Shown: in pieces, positions 28,122-37,434 of the stretch
Numbering within the stretch: the stretch's first letter is position 1
Layout of the letters: each line of letters opens with the position of its first letter
Source: Sinanaerobacter chloroacetimidivorans
GTDB lineage: Bacteria > Bacillota > Clostridia > Peptostreptococcales > Anaerovoracaceae
DNA length: 64,000 nt
Direction of reading: 5' to 3'
NCBI RefSeq assembly: GCF_018128545.1
Contig: NZ_JAGSND010000009.1
Location: forward strand, 62,001 to 126,000
Translations under genes and position numbers: made by a program
Notes under the pieces: generated by a model
Databases searched by the model: none
What the model saw: the letters and a program-made list of their open reading frames with translations, nothing else
Told to the model about the DNA's origin: nothing

Positions 28122-29828
28122 TTACTCTTCATAAATCGGAATGGAAAAAGTAAACGTGCTTCCTTTTCCTAAAGTACTCTTTGCTGAAATCTCGCCGCCG
28201 TGGGACGTTACAATTTCTCTGGATATGGTCAACCCCAGGCCGCTGCCGCTTTCTCTGCCGTTATAGACAGGGGTATGGGATTTATAAAATCGATCAAAAA
28301 TATTGGGCAGATCTTCCTGAGAGATCCCTTTCCCCGTATCCGATATACTTACCACATACTTCTTTGCTATTCGATCTGTGCAGAATTTGATCTTAATTTT
28401 ATCCCCCGGCTTCGTATATTTTATGGCGTTAAATATAATATTTGAGAATACCTGATCAATTCGTTTCGGATCCACTATCACATTGATATCGGTCAAGGAT
28501 GCGGAATCGATTTCAATAACCGGTTTGATACCGGCTGTTTTAATATCCAGAAGATGCTGGTGAACCAGCTGTCTGGATAATTCCAATGCAGAAAAATGCA
28601 TGAAGGTAAAAGAAAACTGGTTGTTTTCCAGCTTTGATAGCTGGAAAAGATCATTGATCAGATGCTCCAGGGTTAATGCTTTGGACGATATGATCTCCAT
28701 GGCTGCTTTTTTCTCATCCTCCTGATGCAGCGTACCGTCATTCAGTGCATTTACATAACCAAGAATGGAAGTGATAGGAGTTTTCAACTCATGGGAGATG
28801 TAGGACAGGAGCAAGTCCCTGGAATGCTTGGAGGAACGCAATTGGTTTTCCGCATTTTTCATTCTGGTAACATCTCGGATGATTCCTTCCACAGCCATGG
28901 GCTCCTGATCCTCGTAGAGCACGGTACTGTTGAATTCGCCCCAAAGAGTGCTTCCGTTTTTATGCAGGAGAAGGAAGGTGGTGTCATGACCATAATGGGA
29001 AGTGCCCTGAAATATGGATTTGATGTCGTCAAAGAATTCAGACGGTACCAGTTCAAAATAAAATCTCGGATTGTTGTAGAAGTCGTCCGAAGTATAGCCG
29101 GTAAGCGATTCTATGGAAGGCGAAATATAGGTAAAAGCCGGCTGCGGCTTCAGCGTATAATAAAAAATTACATCGGTAGCATTTTCGGCAATGATTCGAT
29201 ACAACCGCTCAGCAATAGCAACTTCAGTTCTTGTTTTCTGAAGATAAATGATAAAAATACAGAAGTTCAGAATATTGGAGAAAATGATCTCCATCAGATA
29301 CAGAGACGATAAATTATAATAATGCACTTCAAATAAAGACATGACTGCTTTTCCGGCTCCCCACAGAATAAACACAGCAATGGAAAGTCCTTTTTCAAAT
29401 TGGGGGACTTTCCAATAGCGGTACACAATATGGCAGAGCATTGCCGTAATAATAATTTGATACAGGGAGATGGGAAGATAAATGGAGAGCAGGTCAAAGC
29501 GGTAATAAATGCCTAAAATAAGCCACATTGCCAAGTACAGAGTAAAACGATGCCAATAAGTAGGGATCTGCGTATGCATGAAGGCGTAAGCACCGAAGAG
29601 CAGAAACAGAATGTTTGCCATATCGAATATCTTGCGGAATTCCATAAGCTGGATAGCATTCATATTCAGGTAAAGAATTAAAAAAAGCAGGCTGAAGGAG
29701 TAGGCGACCCAGCATAAACCCCAGAAACGGACGTATCGTTCCTGGCTTCGGGCAAACATATAAAAATATACAAAGGACATTAAAAGCGTCAGTATGATGA
29801 ATGTCATAATCAAACTTGGCAAATACAA
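28122..29828 (-). CDS. Membrane sensor histidine kinase with PAS domain
   Basis: About 568 residues. TTG at 29828 is chosen because AAGGAGG (29837-29843) lies 8 bases upstream. A longer frame to 29900 has no ribosome site. Seven or eight hydrophobic segments fill the first 210 residues, followed by a PAS domain (about 215-335, IIAENATDVIFYYT), HisKA with the phosphoacceptor His in SYISHELKTPITS, and HATPase_c with N, G1 and G2 boxes (DTGKGIS, GSGLGLTISREI). The multi-span membrane sensor and its position next to a symporter suggest it senses the transported solute. That is inference. Confidence 0.93.
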   Translation of the reverse strand: MYLPSLIMTFIILTLLMSFVYFYMFARSQERYVRFWGLCWVAYSFSLLFLILYLNMNAIQLMEFRKIFDMANILFLLFGAYAFMHTQIPTYWHRFTLYLAMWLILGIYYRFDLLSIYLPISLYQIIITAMLCHIVYRYWKVPQFEKGLSIAVFILWGAGKAVMSLFEVHYYNLSSLYLMEIIFSNILNFCIFIIYLQKTRTEVAIAERLYRIIAENATDVIFYYTLKPQPAFTYISPSIESLTGYTSDDFYNNPRFYFELVPSEFFDDIKSIFQGTSHYGHDTTFLLLHKNGSTLWGEFNSTVLYEDQEPMAVEGIIRDVTRMKNAENQLRSSKHSRDLLLSYISHELKTPITSILGYVNALNDGTLHQEDEKKAAMEIISSKALTLEHLINDLFQLSKLENNQFSFTFMHFSALELSRQLVHQHLLDIKTAGIKPVIEIDSASLTDINVIVDPKRIDQVFSNIIFNAIKYTKPGDKIKIKFCTDRIAKKYVVSISDTGKGISQEDLPNIFDRFYKSHTPVYNGRESGSGLGLTISREIVTSHGGEISAKSTLGKGSTFTFSIPIYEE

Positions 29829-29913
29829 TTCTTTTTCCTCCTTTGTATAAAAATAAAAGTTAACTTCATTATAAATTATACTCATGATATAATAAAGCAA
29901 AAATAAGTGAAAC

Positions 29914-29943
29914 TCCGAGAAACTCAGAGAAAATCAGAGAAAC
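29914..29943. repeat. Three 10-bp direct repeats in the kinase/symporter divergent promoter
   Basis: TCCGAGAAAC, TCAGAGAAAA, TCAGAGAAAC stand head to tail at exactly one helical turn, 15 bp before the symporter ATG and opposite the kinase promoter. OmpR-family regulators typically bind direct repeats of about this period. Confidence 0.7.
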
Positions 29944-29957
29944 AAAAGGAATAAAAT

Positions 29958-31424
29958 ATGGCTGCATCTACACCGGTATTATTGATTATCTTCATATTTG
30001 CTTTTCTCCCCCTGATTCTGGCCGAATTTGCCAGAAACAAGTCGCTGCCGACGATAGAGGACTTCTTTCTTCTCAGCAGGAGAATGCCCACCTATATGGT
30101 GTTTTTTACCGTCTATGCAACCTGGATGAGTGCATTTGCATTTTTAGGTGCCAGCGCTTATTTCTACCAAATGGGACCTGTATATATGACCGCAATCGCG
30201 TGGGACATATTTTTCGGACTCCTTTTTATGATCATCGGAAAGAGGATCTGGTTCTACGGGAAGGTAAATAATTATGTGACGCCGACGGATTTTTTTCGGG
30301 ATATTTTTGGCTATAAACCGCTGAGCATTATCATTACCTGTGTAATGGTAATTTTCACAATTCCATATTTACAGATTCAGCTATCCGGCGGTGCTTATTT
30401 GATCGAAGTGGCCACAAGCGGTTTAATCCCCTGGAGAATTTCCGGATTGATCTTCTATTTGATCATTATTATTTATCTTTGGGCAGGCGGATTGCGCGCG
30501 GTGGCATTAACAGACATATTCTACGGAGCGTGTCTTTTTATTTCCATGCTTTTTATCGGATTTTTCATGGTGAATAAGGCAGGCGGAATGGAATATGTAT
30601 TTGCAACCATAACAAAATTGAATGTGGGGAATGTGACTTTGCCGGGTCCGAAGGGCAATGAGGGAGCACTGCTTTGGCTGAGTATGTTCGTTATGGTTCC
30701 CATCGGGGCGCTGATGGGTCCCCAGATGTGGATCCGCTGCTATGCGGTGGAAAAGAAAACGACCTTCGATATCATACCGGTTTTCATCTGTCTGGCTGCC
30801 ATTCAATGCATCGGAACCTTGCTGGCGGGAAGTACGGGAATCCTGCTGGTTCCCGGGGTTTCTCAGCTGGACAAGATCATTCCGGTGATGCTTCTGAAAT
30901 ATAGTGATGAGGTACTATGTACTCTGCTTTTCTGCGGCATCGCGTCATCTGCTCTGTCTACCGCCAACTCCCAAATCCATGCCGTTGCAGCTATCTATAC
31001 CATTGATATTCATAAAGGATATATCAGCAGAAACAGTACCGAAAAGAAGCTCGTTGCAGTGGGAAAATGGGCTGTTCTGGCTATATCTTTGATTGCTTAT
31101 GTATTACTGTTAAACAATCCTGTGCTTATCATCGATACCGGCACCGTTGCAATGGGGGGGACTGCTCAGGTTTTTGTCCCTGTCATAGGTGCTTTGTTCT
31201 GGTCTAAATCCAATGGAAAAGCTGCGGCAGCGGGAATCCTTTCGGGCATTTTTGTTCTTTCTGTTCTGGCATTTGTGACAGCACTGAATGTTACCTATTG
31301 TGCAGCTTTAGCATTAATCTTTAACGGGGCCATCTTTGTCATCGGAAGTATGACGTTTAAAACCAATCTACCCACCCGGGAAAAAATCGTAAAATATAAG
31401 AAGGAATATGACAATAAAATATAA
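29958..31424 (+). CDS. Sodium:solute symporter (SSS family)
   Basis: 488 residues with about 13 hydrophobic segments. Family features: N-terminal IEDFFLLSRRMPTYMVFFT, TWMSAFAFLGASAYFYQ in TM2, and FCGIASSALSTANSQIHAVAA, the segment equivalent to the Na+ site in TM8. Members import proline, pantothenate, acetate, sugars or other solutes with Na+. The specificity cannot be assigned. The ATG follows AAAAGGAAT. The two-component system is divergent and a DUF3311 small protein is nearby, so regulated uptake by the neighbouring kinase is likely. Confidence 0.9.
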   Translation: MAASTPVLLIIFIFAFLPLILAEFARNKSLPTIEDFFLLSRRMPTYMVFFTVYATWMSAFAFLGASAYFYQMGPVYMTAIAWDIFFGLLFMIIGKRIWFYGKVNNYVTPTDFFRDIFGYKPLSIIITCVMVIFTIPYLQIQLSGGAYLIEVATSGLIPWRISGLIFYLIIIIYLWAGGLRAVALTDIFYGACLFISMLFIGFFMVNKAGGMEYVFATITKLNVGNVTLPGPKGNEGALLWLSMFVMVPIGALMGPQMWIRCYAVEKKTTFDIIPVFICLAAIQCIGTLLAGSTGILLVPGVSQLDKIIPVMLLKYSDEVLCTLLFCGIASSALSTANSQIHAVAAIYTIDIHKGYISRNSTEKKLVAVGKWAVLAISLIAYVLLLNNPVLIIDTGTVAMGGTAQVFVPVIGALFWSKSNGKAAAAGILSGIFVLSVLAFVTALNVTYCAALALIFNGAIFVIGSMTFKTNLPTREKIVKYKKEYDNKI

Positions 31425-31661
31425 ATTTAGTTAAAAAATTTCAGGGACAACCTTATAAGAATCTAAAGATTTGTTTAAAATAACCTAAAGTATGGCTTAA
31501 GTATCTTGTGTAATTTTCTGAATAATCATAATATTAGATTAACTAGTTGTGCTCATATTATTTTGTAAAAAATGGAAGGAAAGGAGAGACGTTTTTACTG
31601 ATTGCGTAAAGAGTAAATCATTTTCTTTGGTTCATTTACAGATCTTGAAGGAGGAAAAAGA

Positions 31662-32708
31662 ATGAAAATGAAAAAAATTATTGCTGCAGGACTATCGTTA
31701 GCGTTAGTACTGTCAGCTTTTACAGCCTGCGGAGGCGGCGGCGGAAAAGAGGAAGGCTCAGCAGATGCCGGAAAACCAATCGTTTTGAGACTGGCTTCCG
31801 ATGCGCCATTGGAGCATATTGCCACTGGTTTGAATGAAGAAGCATGTCAATTGGTGGAAGAAAGAACCGACGGAAGAGTCAAGATTGAATACTTCCCTGC
31901 AAGCCAATTAGGCGGTTATGAAACAGTATATGAAGAAATTGTCAGAGGAACCATAGATCTTGGTCAGATTACCATTCCGGATGCGTTAGATGCCAGATTG
32001 GGAGCAGCTTATGTTCCTTATTATGCGAAAAACTTTGAAGAGGCAAAGGTTCTGTTTGCACCGGATTCTTATCTATCCGGAGTCATCGGTGATTTGACGG
32101 AAGCAAATGGAGTTAAATTCCTGGGTACCGTACTTGAAGGTTTTATCGGTATGGCCTTTGTAACCGAGCCCAGCGATATGCTTACTCCTGGAACCAATAA
32201 AAAAGTAAAGACCAGAAGTCCTGCCATGGCTACCTTCAGAGTTGCTCAGGAAGATCTGGGCTTCAACCCCATTACAGTTCCTTACGCAGAAGTGCCTACA
32301 GCCATTCAGACAAAAGTTGTGGACGGTTGGGTCGGCGGTACTCCTAACATTAACTATGCATGGGTAGGCCAGGTAATCAAATTCATGTATGTCAATTATA
32401 TCCACGCTGAAGCTACAAGCTACGTTATCAGTGAAAAATCTCTTGCCAAGCTCACTCCGGAAGATGCCGAAACTGTTATCGCAGTATTCCAGGAGCAAAG
32501 TGTGAAGAGCTTCGATCTTGCACAGGAAAATGAAGAAACTTATAAGAAAAAACTGGCTGATGATTATGGTGTAAAAGTTGTTGAATTTACTCCGGAACAA
32601 ATTGATGCCTATGCATCATACGTTCGTGAAAAATCATGGCCTAAACTGGAAGAACTTCTGGGAAAAGAATTGATGGACGGAATGAGAGCAGAAGTTGAAA
32701 AACTGTAA
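31662..32708 (+). CDS. dctP: TRAP transporter solute-binding lipoprotein (DctP family)
   Basis: 348 residues. A signal sequence with lipobox LSAFTAC (Cys at about 23) is followed by a Gly-rich linker. A DctP fold follows: LRLASDAPLEHIATGLNEEA, FPASQLGGYETVYEEIVRGT, the ligand-binding region VKTRSPAMATFRVAQEDLG with its conserved Arg, and a helical C-terminus. TRAP systems import C4-dicarboxylates, sialic acid, keto acids or amino acids with Na+. The ligand is unknown. ATG follows AAGGAGG. First gene of dctPQM. A perfect intercistronic hairpin follows. Confidence 0.93.
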   Translation: MKMKKIIAAGLSLALVLSAFTACGGGGGKEEGSADAGKPIVLRLASDAPLEHIATGLNEEACQLVEERTDGRVKIEYFPASQLGGYETVYEEIVRGTIDLGQITIPDALDARLGAAYVPYYAKNFEEAKVLFAPDSYLSGVIGDLTEANGVKFLGTVLEGFIGMAFVTEPSDMLTPGTNKKVKTRSPAMATFRVAQEDLGFNPITVPYAEVPTAIQTKVVDGWVGGTPNINYAWVGQVIKFMYVNYIHAEATSYVISEKSLAKLTPEDAETVIAVFQEQSVKSFDLAQENEETYKKKLADDYGVKVVEFTPEQIDAYASYVREKSWPKLEELLGKELMDGMRAEVEKL

Positions 32709-32748
32709 AATTTACAGTAACTTTTAATCTTCTCCATAGACTTTAATG

Positions 32749-32781
32749 AATCAAAGGGAAGGCGGAACCTTCCCTTTGATT
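32749..32781 (+). other. Intercistronic hairpin between dctP and dctQ
   Basis: AATCAAAGGGAAGG (32749-32762), loop CGGAA, CCTTCCCTTTGATT (32768-32781) is a perfect 14-bp stem without a U-run. Such hairpins after binding-protein genes typically protect the upstream mRNA and give more binding protein than permease. Confidence 0.85.
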
Positions 32782-32808
32782 TGATCGTGACAAGAAAGGA
32801 GACTGTTT

Positions 32809-33357
32809 ATGAATAAATTGGAAAAAACAGCTTTTTGGAAAGCTTTAAGCAAGTTTCTACGGTTCGGATTGATTTTATCTTCCTGCCTGGTCACCATAAT
32901 CACTTTTGCTGCAGTTATTACCCGTGCATTGAATATCAATTTCCTGGGCTATGAAGAAATTCTCATCATCTGTGCATTTTGGCTTTATATGCTGGGAACT
33001 GCTTACGGAAGCTTCGAAGACAGCCATATCAAGGCAGACGTTATCGTTGTCATGATGCCTGACGGCTTTGCAAAATCATTACTTGCGATCATCAGGAATT
33101 CATTGTCATTAATACTGGGTATTATTTTCTTATTATGGGCTTTTCAGCTGTTTCAATGGACTATCGTAATGGCGAACAAGACACCGGTTTGGAGAATCCC
33201 TATGACCGTATCCCAGTCATCCCTTTTGTTTGGATTAACTGTGGCATCTTTTTACCATGCGGTTTATCTCTATAACGATATCAAGCTGTTTATCGGCAAA
33301 CATATTACAAAAAAAATTGCTATTGATTCGCCGTCAGATGAAAGAAAGGGGGAATAA
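32809..33357 (+). CDS. dctQ: TRAP transporter small permease (DctQ family)
   Basis: 182 residues with four transmembrane segments (about 18-40, 48-66, 84-106, 127-150), the standard DctQ layout, and the conserved YEEILIICAFWLYMLGTAYGS with the family's Glu-Glu and aromatic residues. ATG follows AAAGGAG. It precedes dctM by 5 bp. It couples the binding protein to the large permease. Confidence 0.92.
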   Translation: MNKLEKTAFWKALSKFLRFGLILSSCLVTIITFAAVITRALNINFLGYEEILIICAFWLYMLGTAYGSFEDSHIKADVIVVMMPDGFAKSLLAIIRNSLSLILGIIFLLWAFQLFQWTIVMANKTPVWRIPMTVSQSSLLFGLTVASFYHAVYLYNDIKLFIGKHITKKIAIDSPSDERKGE

Positions 33358-33362
33358 ACAAC

Positions 33363-34661
33363 ATGATCGTCATTATTGCAGTTATCGTGTTAATCGTTGT
33401 GTTATTATTGGGAGTTCCGATTCCCTTTGCCTTTTTTGCTTCATCCCTGGTCATCGTTGTAGGAGGCGGTTATGACTATACCTTCCTGCTTCCCTATGGA
33501 TTCAGCAAAGTCAGCTCCCTTATCCTGGTAGCGATCCCGTTATTTATTTTAGCAGGAAATCTCATGGAAAAAAGCGGAATTGGAGAAGGCTTGATCAACT
33601 GGGTTGAAATGTTTGTAGGCCGTGTCAAAGGTGGGCTGGGTGCAGTCATGGTTATATCCTGTGCTCTGTTCGGCTCCATCTCCGGAAGCGGCTTTGCAAC
33701 CCTTTCCTGTATCGGCACCATCATGCTTCCCAGAATGGAAGCAGCAGGATATCCTCGTGGAATATCTGCCGCATTGATCTCCAGTGCATCGCTGCTTGGA
33801 TTGTTGATTCCCCCGAGCCTGAATATGATCGTGTATGCTTTTATTGGCGGTCAGTCCGTATTGGCTTGCTTTCTTGCGACGATCATTCCGGGGATCATCC
33901 TTGTAATTTTGCTGAGTGCCACCACCTTCTGGCAGCTGCGCAAGAATCAGGATATCAAACTGCGTGATCCCATGCCTCCGGCTGTCTACGTCAAGACCCT
34001 TGGAAGACGCACTACCAAAGCCCTTCCGGCTATGGTGGCACCCATCATCATCCTTGGCGGTATTTACGGCGGCTTCCTGACACCAACCGAAGCAGCAGCG
34101 GTTTCCGTTGTCTATACAGTACCTGTCGGCATCTGGTTCTATAGAGGATTGAACAAAACAACGTTCAAGGATGCCCTGGTCACCGCCAGCACCACAGCGG
34201 GAGTGGTTATGATCATGCTGCTTTCCGTTATGATGCTGTCCCGGCTTTACATCATGGAAGATGTTCCTCAAATGATCCTGAACGCCATGACGTCAGTTAC
34301 AGAGAATACCTTTATATTGATTCTGTTCGTTAATTTATTCCTGATCATTATTGGTATGTTAATGGATGACACCAGCGCGATCCTTCTTACGACACCGATT
34401 CTGCTTCCAGTGGTAATACAACTGGGAGTCAACCCGGTCCATTTTGCAGCGATCATGGGTGTTAATCTTGGTCTTGGCTGTGTTACACCGCCGACAGCAC
34501 CATTCCTGTATCTGGGTGCCAGAATAGGAAACGCTCCAATCAATGAAATGATGAGACCGACGATGTACTACATTGCCTTTGCATGGATTCCAACGTTGAT
34601 TATCACCACCTATCTACCGGGACTTTCATTATGGCTGCCGTCCTTATTTGGTTTCGTATAA
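33363..34661 (+). CDS. dctM: TRAP transporter large permease (DctM family)
   Basis: 432 residues with about 12 transmembrane segments. Family motifs: PFAFFASSLVIV, IPLFILAGNLMEKSGIGE, SGSGFATLSCIGTIMLPRM, IPPSLNMIVYAFIGGQS, GGFLTPTEAAAVSVVYT and MLMDDTSAILLTTPILLPV near the C-terminus. It forms the Na+-coupled elevator transporter with DctQ. A bidirectional terminator follows. Confidence 0.95.
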   Translation: MIVIIAVIVLIVVLLLGVPIPFAFFASSLVIVVGGGYDYTFLLPYGFSKVSSLILVAIPLFILAGNLMEKSGIGEGLINWVEMFVGRVKGGLGAVMVISCALFGSISGSGFATLSCIGTIMLPRMEAAGYPRGISAALISSASLLGLLIPPSLNMIVYAFIGGQSVLACFLATIIPGIILVILLSATTFWQLRKNQDIKLRDPMPPAVYVKTLGRRTTKALPAMVAPIIILGGIYGGFLTPTEAAAVSVVYTVPVGIWFYRGLNKTTFKDALVTASTTAGVVMIMLLSVMMLSRLYIMEDVPQMILNAMTSVTENTFILILFVNLFLIIIGMLMDDTSAILLTTPILLPVVIQLGVNPVHFAAIMGVNLGLGCVTPPTAPFLYLGARIGNAPINEMMRPTMYYIAFAWIPTLIITTYLPGLSLWLPSLFGFV

Positions 34662-34695
34662 AAAAGAGTATCCCCTTTTTGGAATTCTCAATAAA

Positions 34696-34730
34696 AAAGA
34701 CTGAACCCTTCCGCAGGGTTCAGTCTTTTT
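34696..34730. terminator. Bidirectional terminator between dctM and the M28 peptidase
   Basis: AAAGACTGAACCCT (34696-34709), loop TCCGC, AGGGTTCAGTCTTT (34715-34728) is a perfect 14-bp stem with T-runs on both strands, placed between two convergent genes. Confidence 0.95.
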
Positions 34731-34741
34731 GTGAGTCTGAT

Positions 34742-37105
34742 TTATTGCAGCATTTCTGTAAGCTTCTTAATGGCGGCAGTTTCCTTTGTGATCAGATTCT
34801 TGTAAATCACTTTCTGATCCTGAATCGCCTTTTCGTAAACTGCTATTTCAGCAGTGACATCCGGTTTTTCCGCTTCATATTTTTCCATGAGGCCCCGGGT
34901 TGCCGCTTCTACGTCTGCAGGAGTAAAGTTCTTGTTTGTTCCCCAGAACAAATTATTCTGATTGTTTTTCCCCCAGAACATATCATTTTGAATATTGATG
35001 ACTTCCGGACTGAAATACATGGAATACCATTCCAAAATATTGTTTACCTGCCACGCATATTCATCTGCTGCAGTGACAACATCGCCGGCTTTGAGACATT
35101 TTACGATTTCCTGCATCAGGAGAATATTCTCCTGGGGTGCCTCGTGAGGTACGATGGGTCTTTCATACATCAGACCAAGGAATTCATCCTGAACATATTT
35201 GAATATCTTCAGGTTCTTTGCATTCAAAGCTTTTGCTTCGGTCTTCAGGGCAATCAACTCGGGGCTGTCCGGATCTATCCCGGAGATCAGCGCGTTATTG
35301 TACTTTGTATTGATATCCGTTACTTTTTGCTTTGCGCTTTCGGCAGCCGTTTTCAGATTTGACAGGGCATTTTTGTAAGCCGAGGTATCAATTCCGGATG
35401 CTGCTGCGATATTTTCATCCAGCGAGGCGAGCAGCCTGTCGTATTGGGAAGTAAAATCCAGGAAGAGTGCCGGTGTTCTGTCTATATAGGACACCAGTGC
35501 TCCGTAGAATTTGATATTGAAATCCATAACATCCTTATCATAGGTGCCGGGATCATCGAACTGGGAGTGGTATCTCTCGATATAGAAGGGGAACACGGTC
35601 TCCATATCTTCCTGAAGCAGGAAGCCGTTTACTGTGGAGGGAACTCCGGCGGCATAGTAAGAGAAGTCGTCGGAATAGGTGTAGGTTTGGTATCCCTCTG
35701 TCTTGACTCCATCAGGAAAACAGTTGACAGGCTTCGGTGAAAGAGGGTACTTGTTCACGTAATAGTCGATCATGCTGTATAATTCAGGAGCTGAATAAAC
35801 ACTGGTGTAGGAACCAAACTCATAAGCAGGCAGCTCAAAGTTCACAAAGGCCAGCGTTTTTCCTGCCCACTCGGGATGCTTTTTATTGATCATATTCCAG
35901 GCACCTGTAGTCCAGTCAAACATGCTGTATGTGGAACCCCATTCTTCTGCTCCGTGAATACAGAAAACAATGTCGTTCTCCGGAACAAATCCGCTGTCCT
36001 TCATAGCCTTAGCCATGGCAAGCACAAGACCTACAGCGCAGTTATCATCCTGGAAGCCTTTGAAATACATGTCATAATGACCGCCTATGATAATCTGCTG
36101 ATCCGAGCTTTTTCCCTTGATTTTTCCCATAATATTGTAGGAAGTACCGCCGTCCTGAACGACATTGTCCACCTTCAAGGTAGCCGTTACAGGTCCTTTT
36201 TCCAGTTTGGCCTTGATATAGTCGGAATCATTGACACTGATGCTGACACAGGGAATGCTGACAGGACCGCAGATATCCTGCGAATTTAAAGCATCCTTGC
36301 TTACCTGAGCAAAACCACCGACATTGGCGCTCATGATGGCTGCCGCCCCTTGAAACTCAGCTTCCAGCATCGGATAAGTAATCCACCAGTTTGCTCTCTG
36401 ATCCAGATCAATCAGGACGATTTTGCCTTTTACATCAATATCTTCGTAATCATACATGGTGCCGTCTCCAACAAAAACCACTTCTGCAGTGATTCCGTTC
36501 TTCGGTGTTGCACCGGTAGCATAGGAATGAGGAAGAATCACCTTGTCATCCCCTGCAAAAGTCAGGGAAGCGCCATTGAACTGCCATTTGGTGACATCCG
36601 TTGCGACCTTTTCTGTTTCGGCCAGACCAAGCCTCTTCATCTCGGACAGAAGATAGTCTGCTGCAGCATGCTCTGCATCGCTGCCGGCTGTTCTGCTTCC
36701 GATGCTGGAGGACATATATTTTGGGTTGGTGGAGAGTTCCAGTGCAATGCTGTATGCATATTGCTGGTCAACAGCCGCAATGAATTTTTCGAAATCCGTT
36801 TGTGCTGCTGCGGGAACCGTTACCCCTTCATCAACGGGTTCCGGTACCGGTGCGGGAGCAGGAATAGGTGCAGGAGCAGACCCTTTTCCATCCGGAATAT
36901 TGATTTTTTGATTGACATAAATCAGGTTGGGATTTGTCAGTTTGTTATACTCTGCAAGAGTCTGCCAGGTGGTTTCATATTGATTTGCAATCTTCCACAG
37001 AACATCACCGTCTTTCACGACATAGGTGGTATCTGCGAAGGCAAATCCAAAACTGCCTCCGATAAGGGCCAGCACTACTATGAAACTCAGTATTTTCCTT
37101 TTCAA
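34742..37105 (-). CDS. Secreted LysM-M28 family peptidase
   Basis: 787 residues: signal peptide (cleavage near FGFAFA-DTT, residue 25), one LysM domain (about 27-72, YVVKDGDVLWKIANQY), and a Pro-rich linker [14 protein letters not shown] like that of the LysM protein at the left edge. An M28 aminopeptidase fold with PA-type insert follows. Metal-binding residues appear in IIIGGHYDMYFKGFQDDNCAVG and CIHGAEEWGS. The C-terminal 200 residues are helical, possibly a coiled-coil. It likely sits in the wall and trims peptides for uptake. It converges on the TRAP operon. Confidence 0.88.
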   Translation of the reverse strand: MKRKILSFIVVLALIGGSFGFAFADTTYVVKDGDVLWKIANQYETTWQTLAEYNKLTNPNLIYVNQKINIPDGKGSAPAPIPAPAPVPEPVDEGVTVPAAAQTDFEKFIAAVDQQYAYSIALELSTNPKYMSSSIGSRTAGSDAEHAAADYLLSEMKRLGLAETEKVATDVTKWQFNGASLTFAGDDKVILPHSYATGATPKNGITAEVVFVGDGTMYDYEDIDVKGKIVLIDLDQRANWWITYPMLEAEFQGAAAIMSANVGGFAQVSKDALNSQDICGPVSIPCVSISVNDSDYIKAKLEKGPVTATLKVDNVVQDGGTSYNIMGKIKGKSSDQQIIIGGHYDMYFKGFQDDNCAVGLVLAMAKAMKDSGFVPENDIVFCIHGAEEWGSTYSMFDWTTGAWNMINKKHPEWAGKTLAFVNFELPAYEFGSYTSVYSAPELYSMIDYYVNKYPLSPKPVNCFPDGVKTEGYQTYTYSDDFSYYAAGVPSTVNGFLLQEDMETVFPFYIERYHSQFDDPGTYDKDVMDFNIKFYGALVSYIDRTPALFLDFTSQYDRLLASLDENIAAASGIDTSAYKNALSNLKTAAESAKQKVTDINTKYNNALISGIDPDSPELIALKTEAKALNAKNLKIFKYVQDEFLGLMYERPIVPHEAPQENILLMQEIVKCLKAGDVVTAADEYAWQVNNILEWYSMYFSPEVINIQNDMFWGKNNQNNLFWGTNKNFTPADVEAATRGLMEKYEAEKPDVTAEIAVYEKAIQDQKVIYKNLITKETAAIKKLTEMLQ

Positions 37106-37223
37106 ATGATTTCACCTCCATACTGGTTAATTGGAATAGATTTACACTTTCCAGAATATTCTACACCCGGAAGTCAGAAAAATCAAAAATTTAAAATTTG
37201 AATATTACAAATAAAAGAAAACC

Positions 37224-37253
37224 TTGCATTGTTATTAAAAAATAAGGTATAAT
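37224..37253 (+). promoter_or_regulatory. Sigma-A promoter of mgtE
   Basis: TTGCAT (37224-37229), 18 bases, TATAAT (37248-37253). Transcription from about 37260 gives a leader of roughly 315 bases before mgtE, which contains an inverted repeat and a small ORF. Confidence 0.75.
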
Positions 37254-37260
37254 TTTGTAG

Positions 37261-37299
37261 TTATCGTAAAAATACTTTGTCGAAATTTAAGTACGATAA
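37261..37299. other. Inverted repeat at the 5' end of the mgtE leader
   Basis: TTATCGTA (37261-37268) and TACGATAA (37292-37299) are exact complements separated by 23 bases. They start at the predicted transcription start, so they could be an RNA stem or an operator. Confidence 0.6.
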
Positions 37300-37335
37300 T
37301 TTCTCTGAAATTATTTCAAAAAAGGAGTGAGAGTA

Positions 37336-37434
37336 ATGGATTTAGGACCGAGTCACGAGCGGATAGAAATGCATAAAATACATAACGACAGAAATCAAGT
37401 CCTTACTTTCACTGTAGCTTCTGTTTATTTATAG
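37336..37434 (+). CDS. Candidate 32-residue leader peptide upstream of mgtE
   Basis: ATG at 37336 follows an excellent AAAAAAGGAGTGAGAG ribosome site. The frame reads MDLGPSHERIEMHKIHND then RNQVLTFTVASVYL and stops at TAG 37432. It is rich in His and charged residues. In Enterobacteria, Mg2+ transporter genes are controlled by translation of short leader ORFs (mgtL, mgtP). An equivalent device here is inference. The 140 bases between this ORF and mgtE hold no recognised M-box (ykoK) motif. Confidence 0.6.
   Translation: MDLGPSHERIEMHKIHNDRNQVLTFTVASVYL

Noticed and set aside
31440-31660. A sigma-54 promoter before the TRAP operon (TATGGCTTAAGTATCTTG)
   Set aside because: GG is not followed by GC at 10 bases, so the -12 element is missing.
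34583-37201. Long rightward frames opposite the LysM-M28 peptidase (259 and 283 codons)
   Set aside because: They are antisense shadows; the leftward frame has a signal peptide, LysM and M28 metal motifs.
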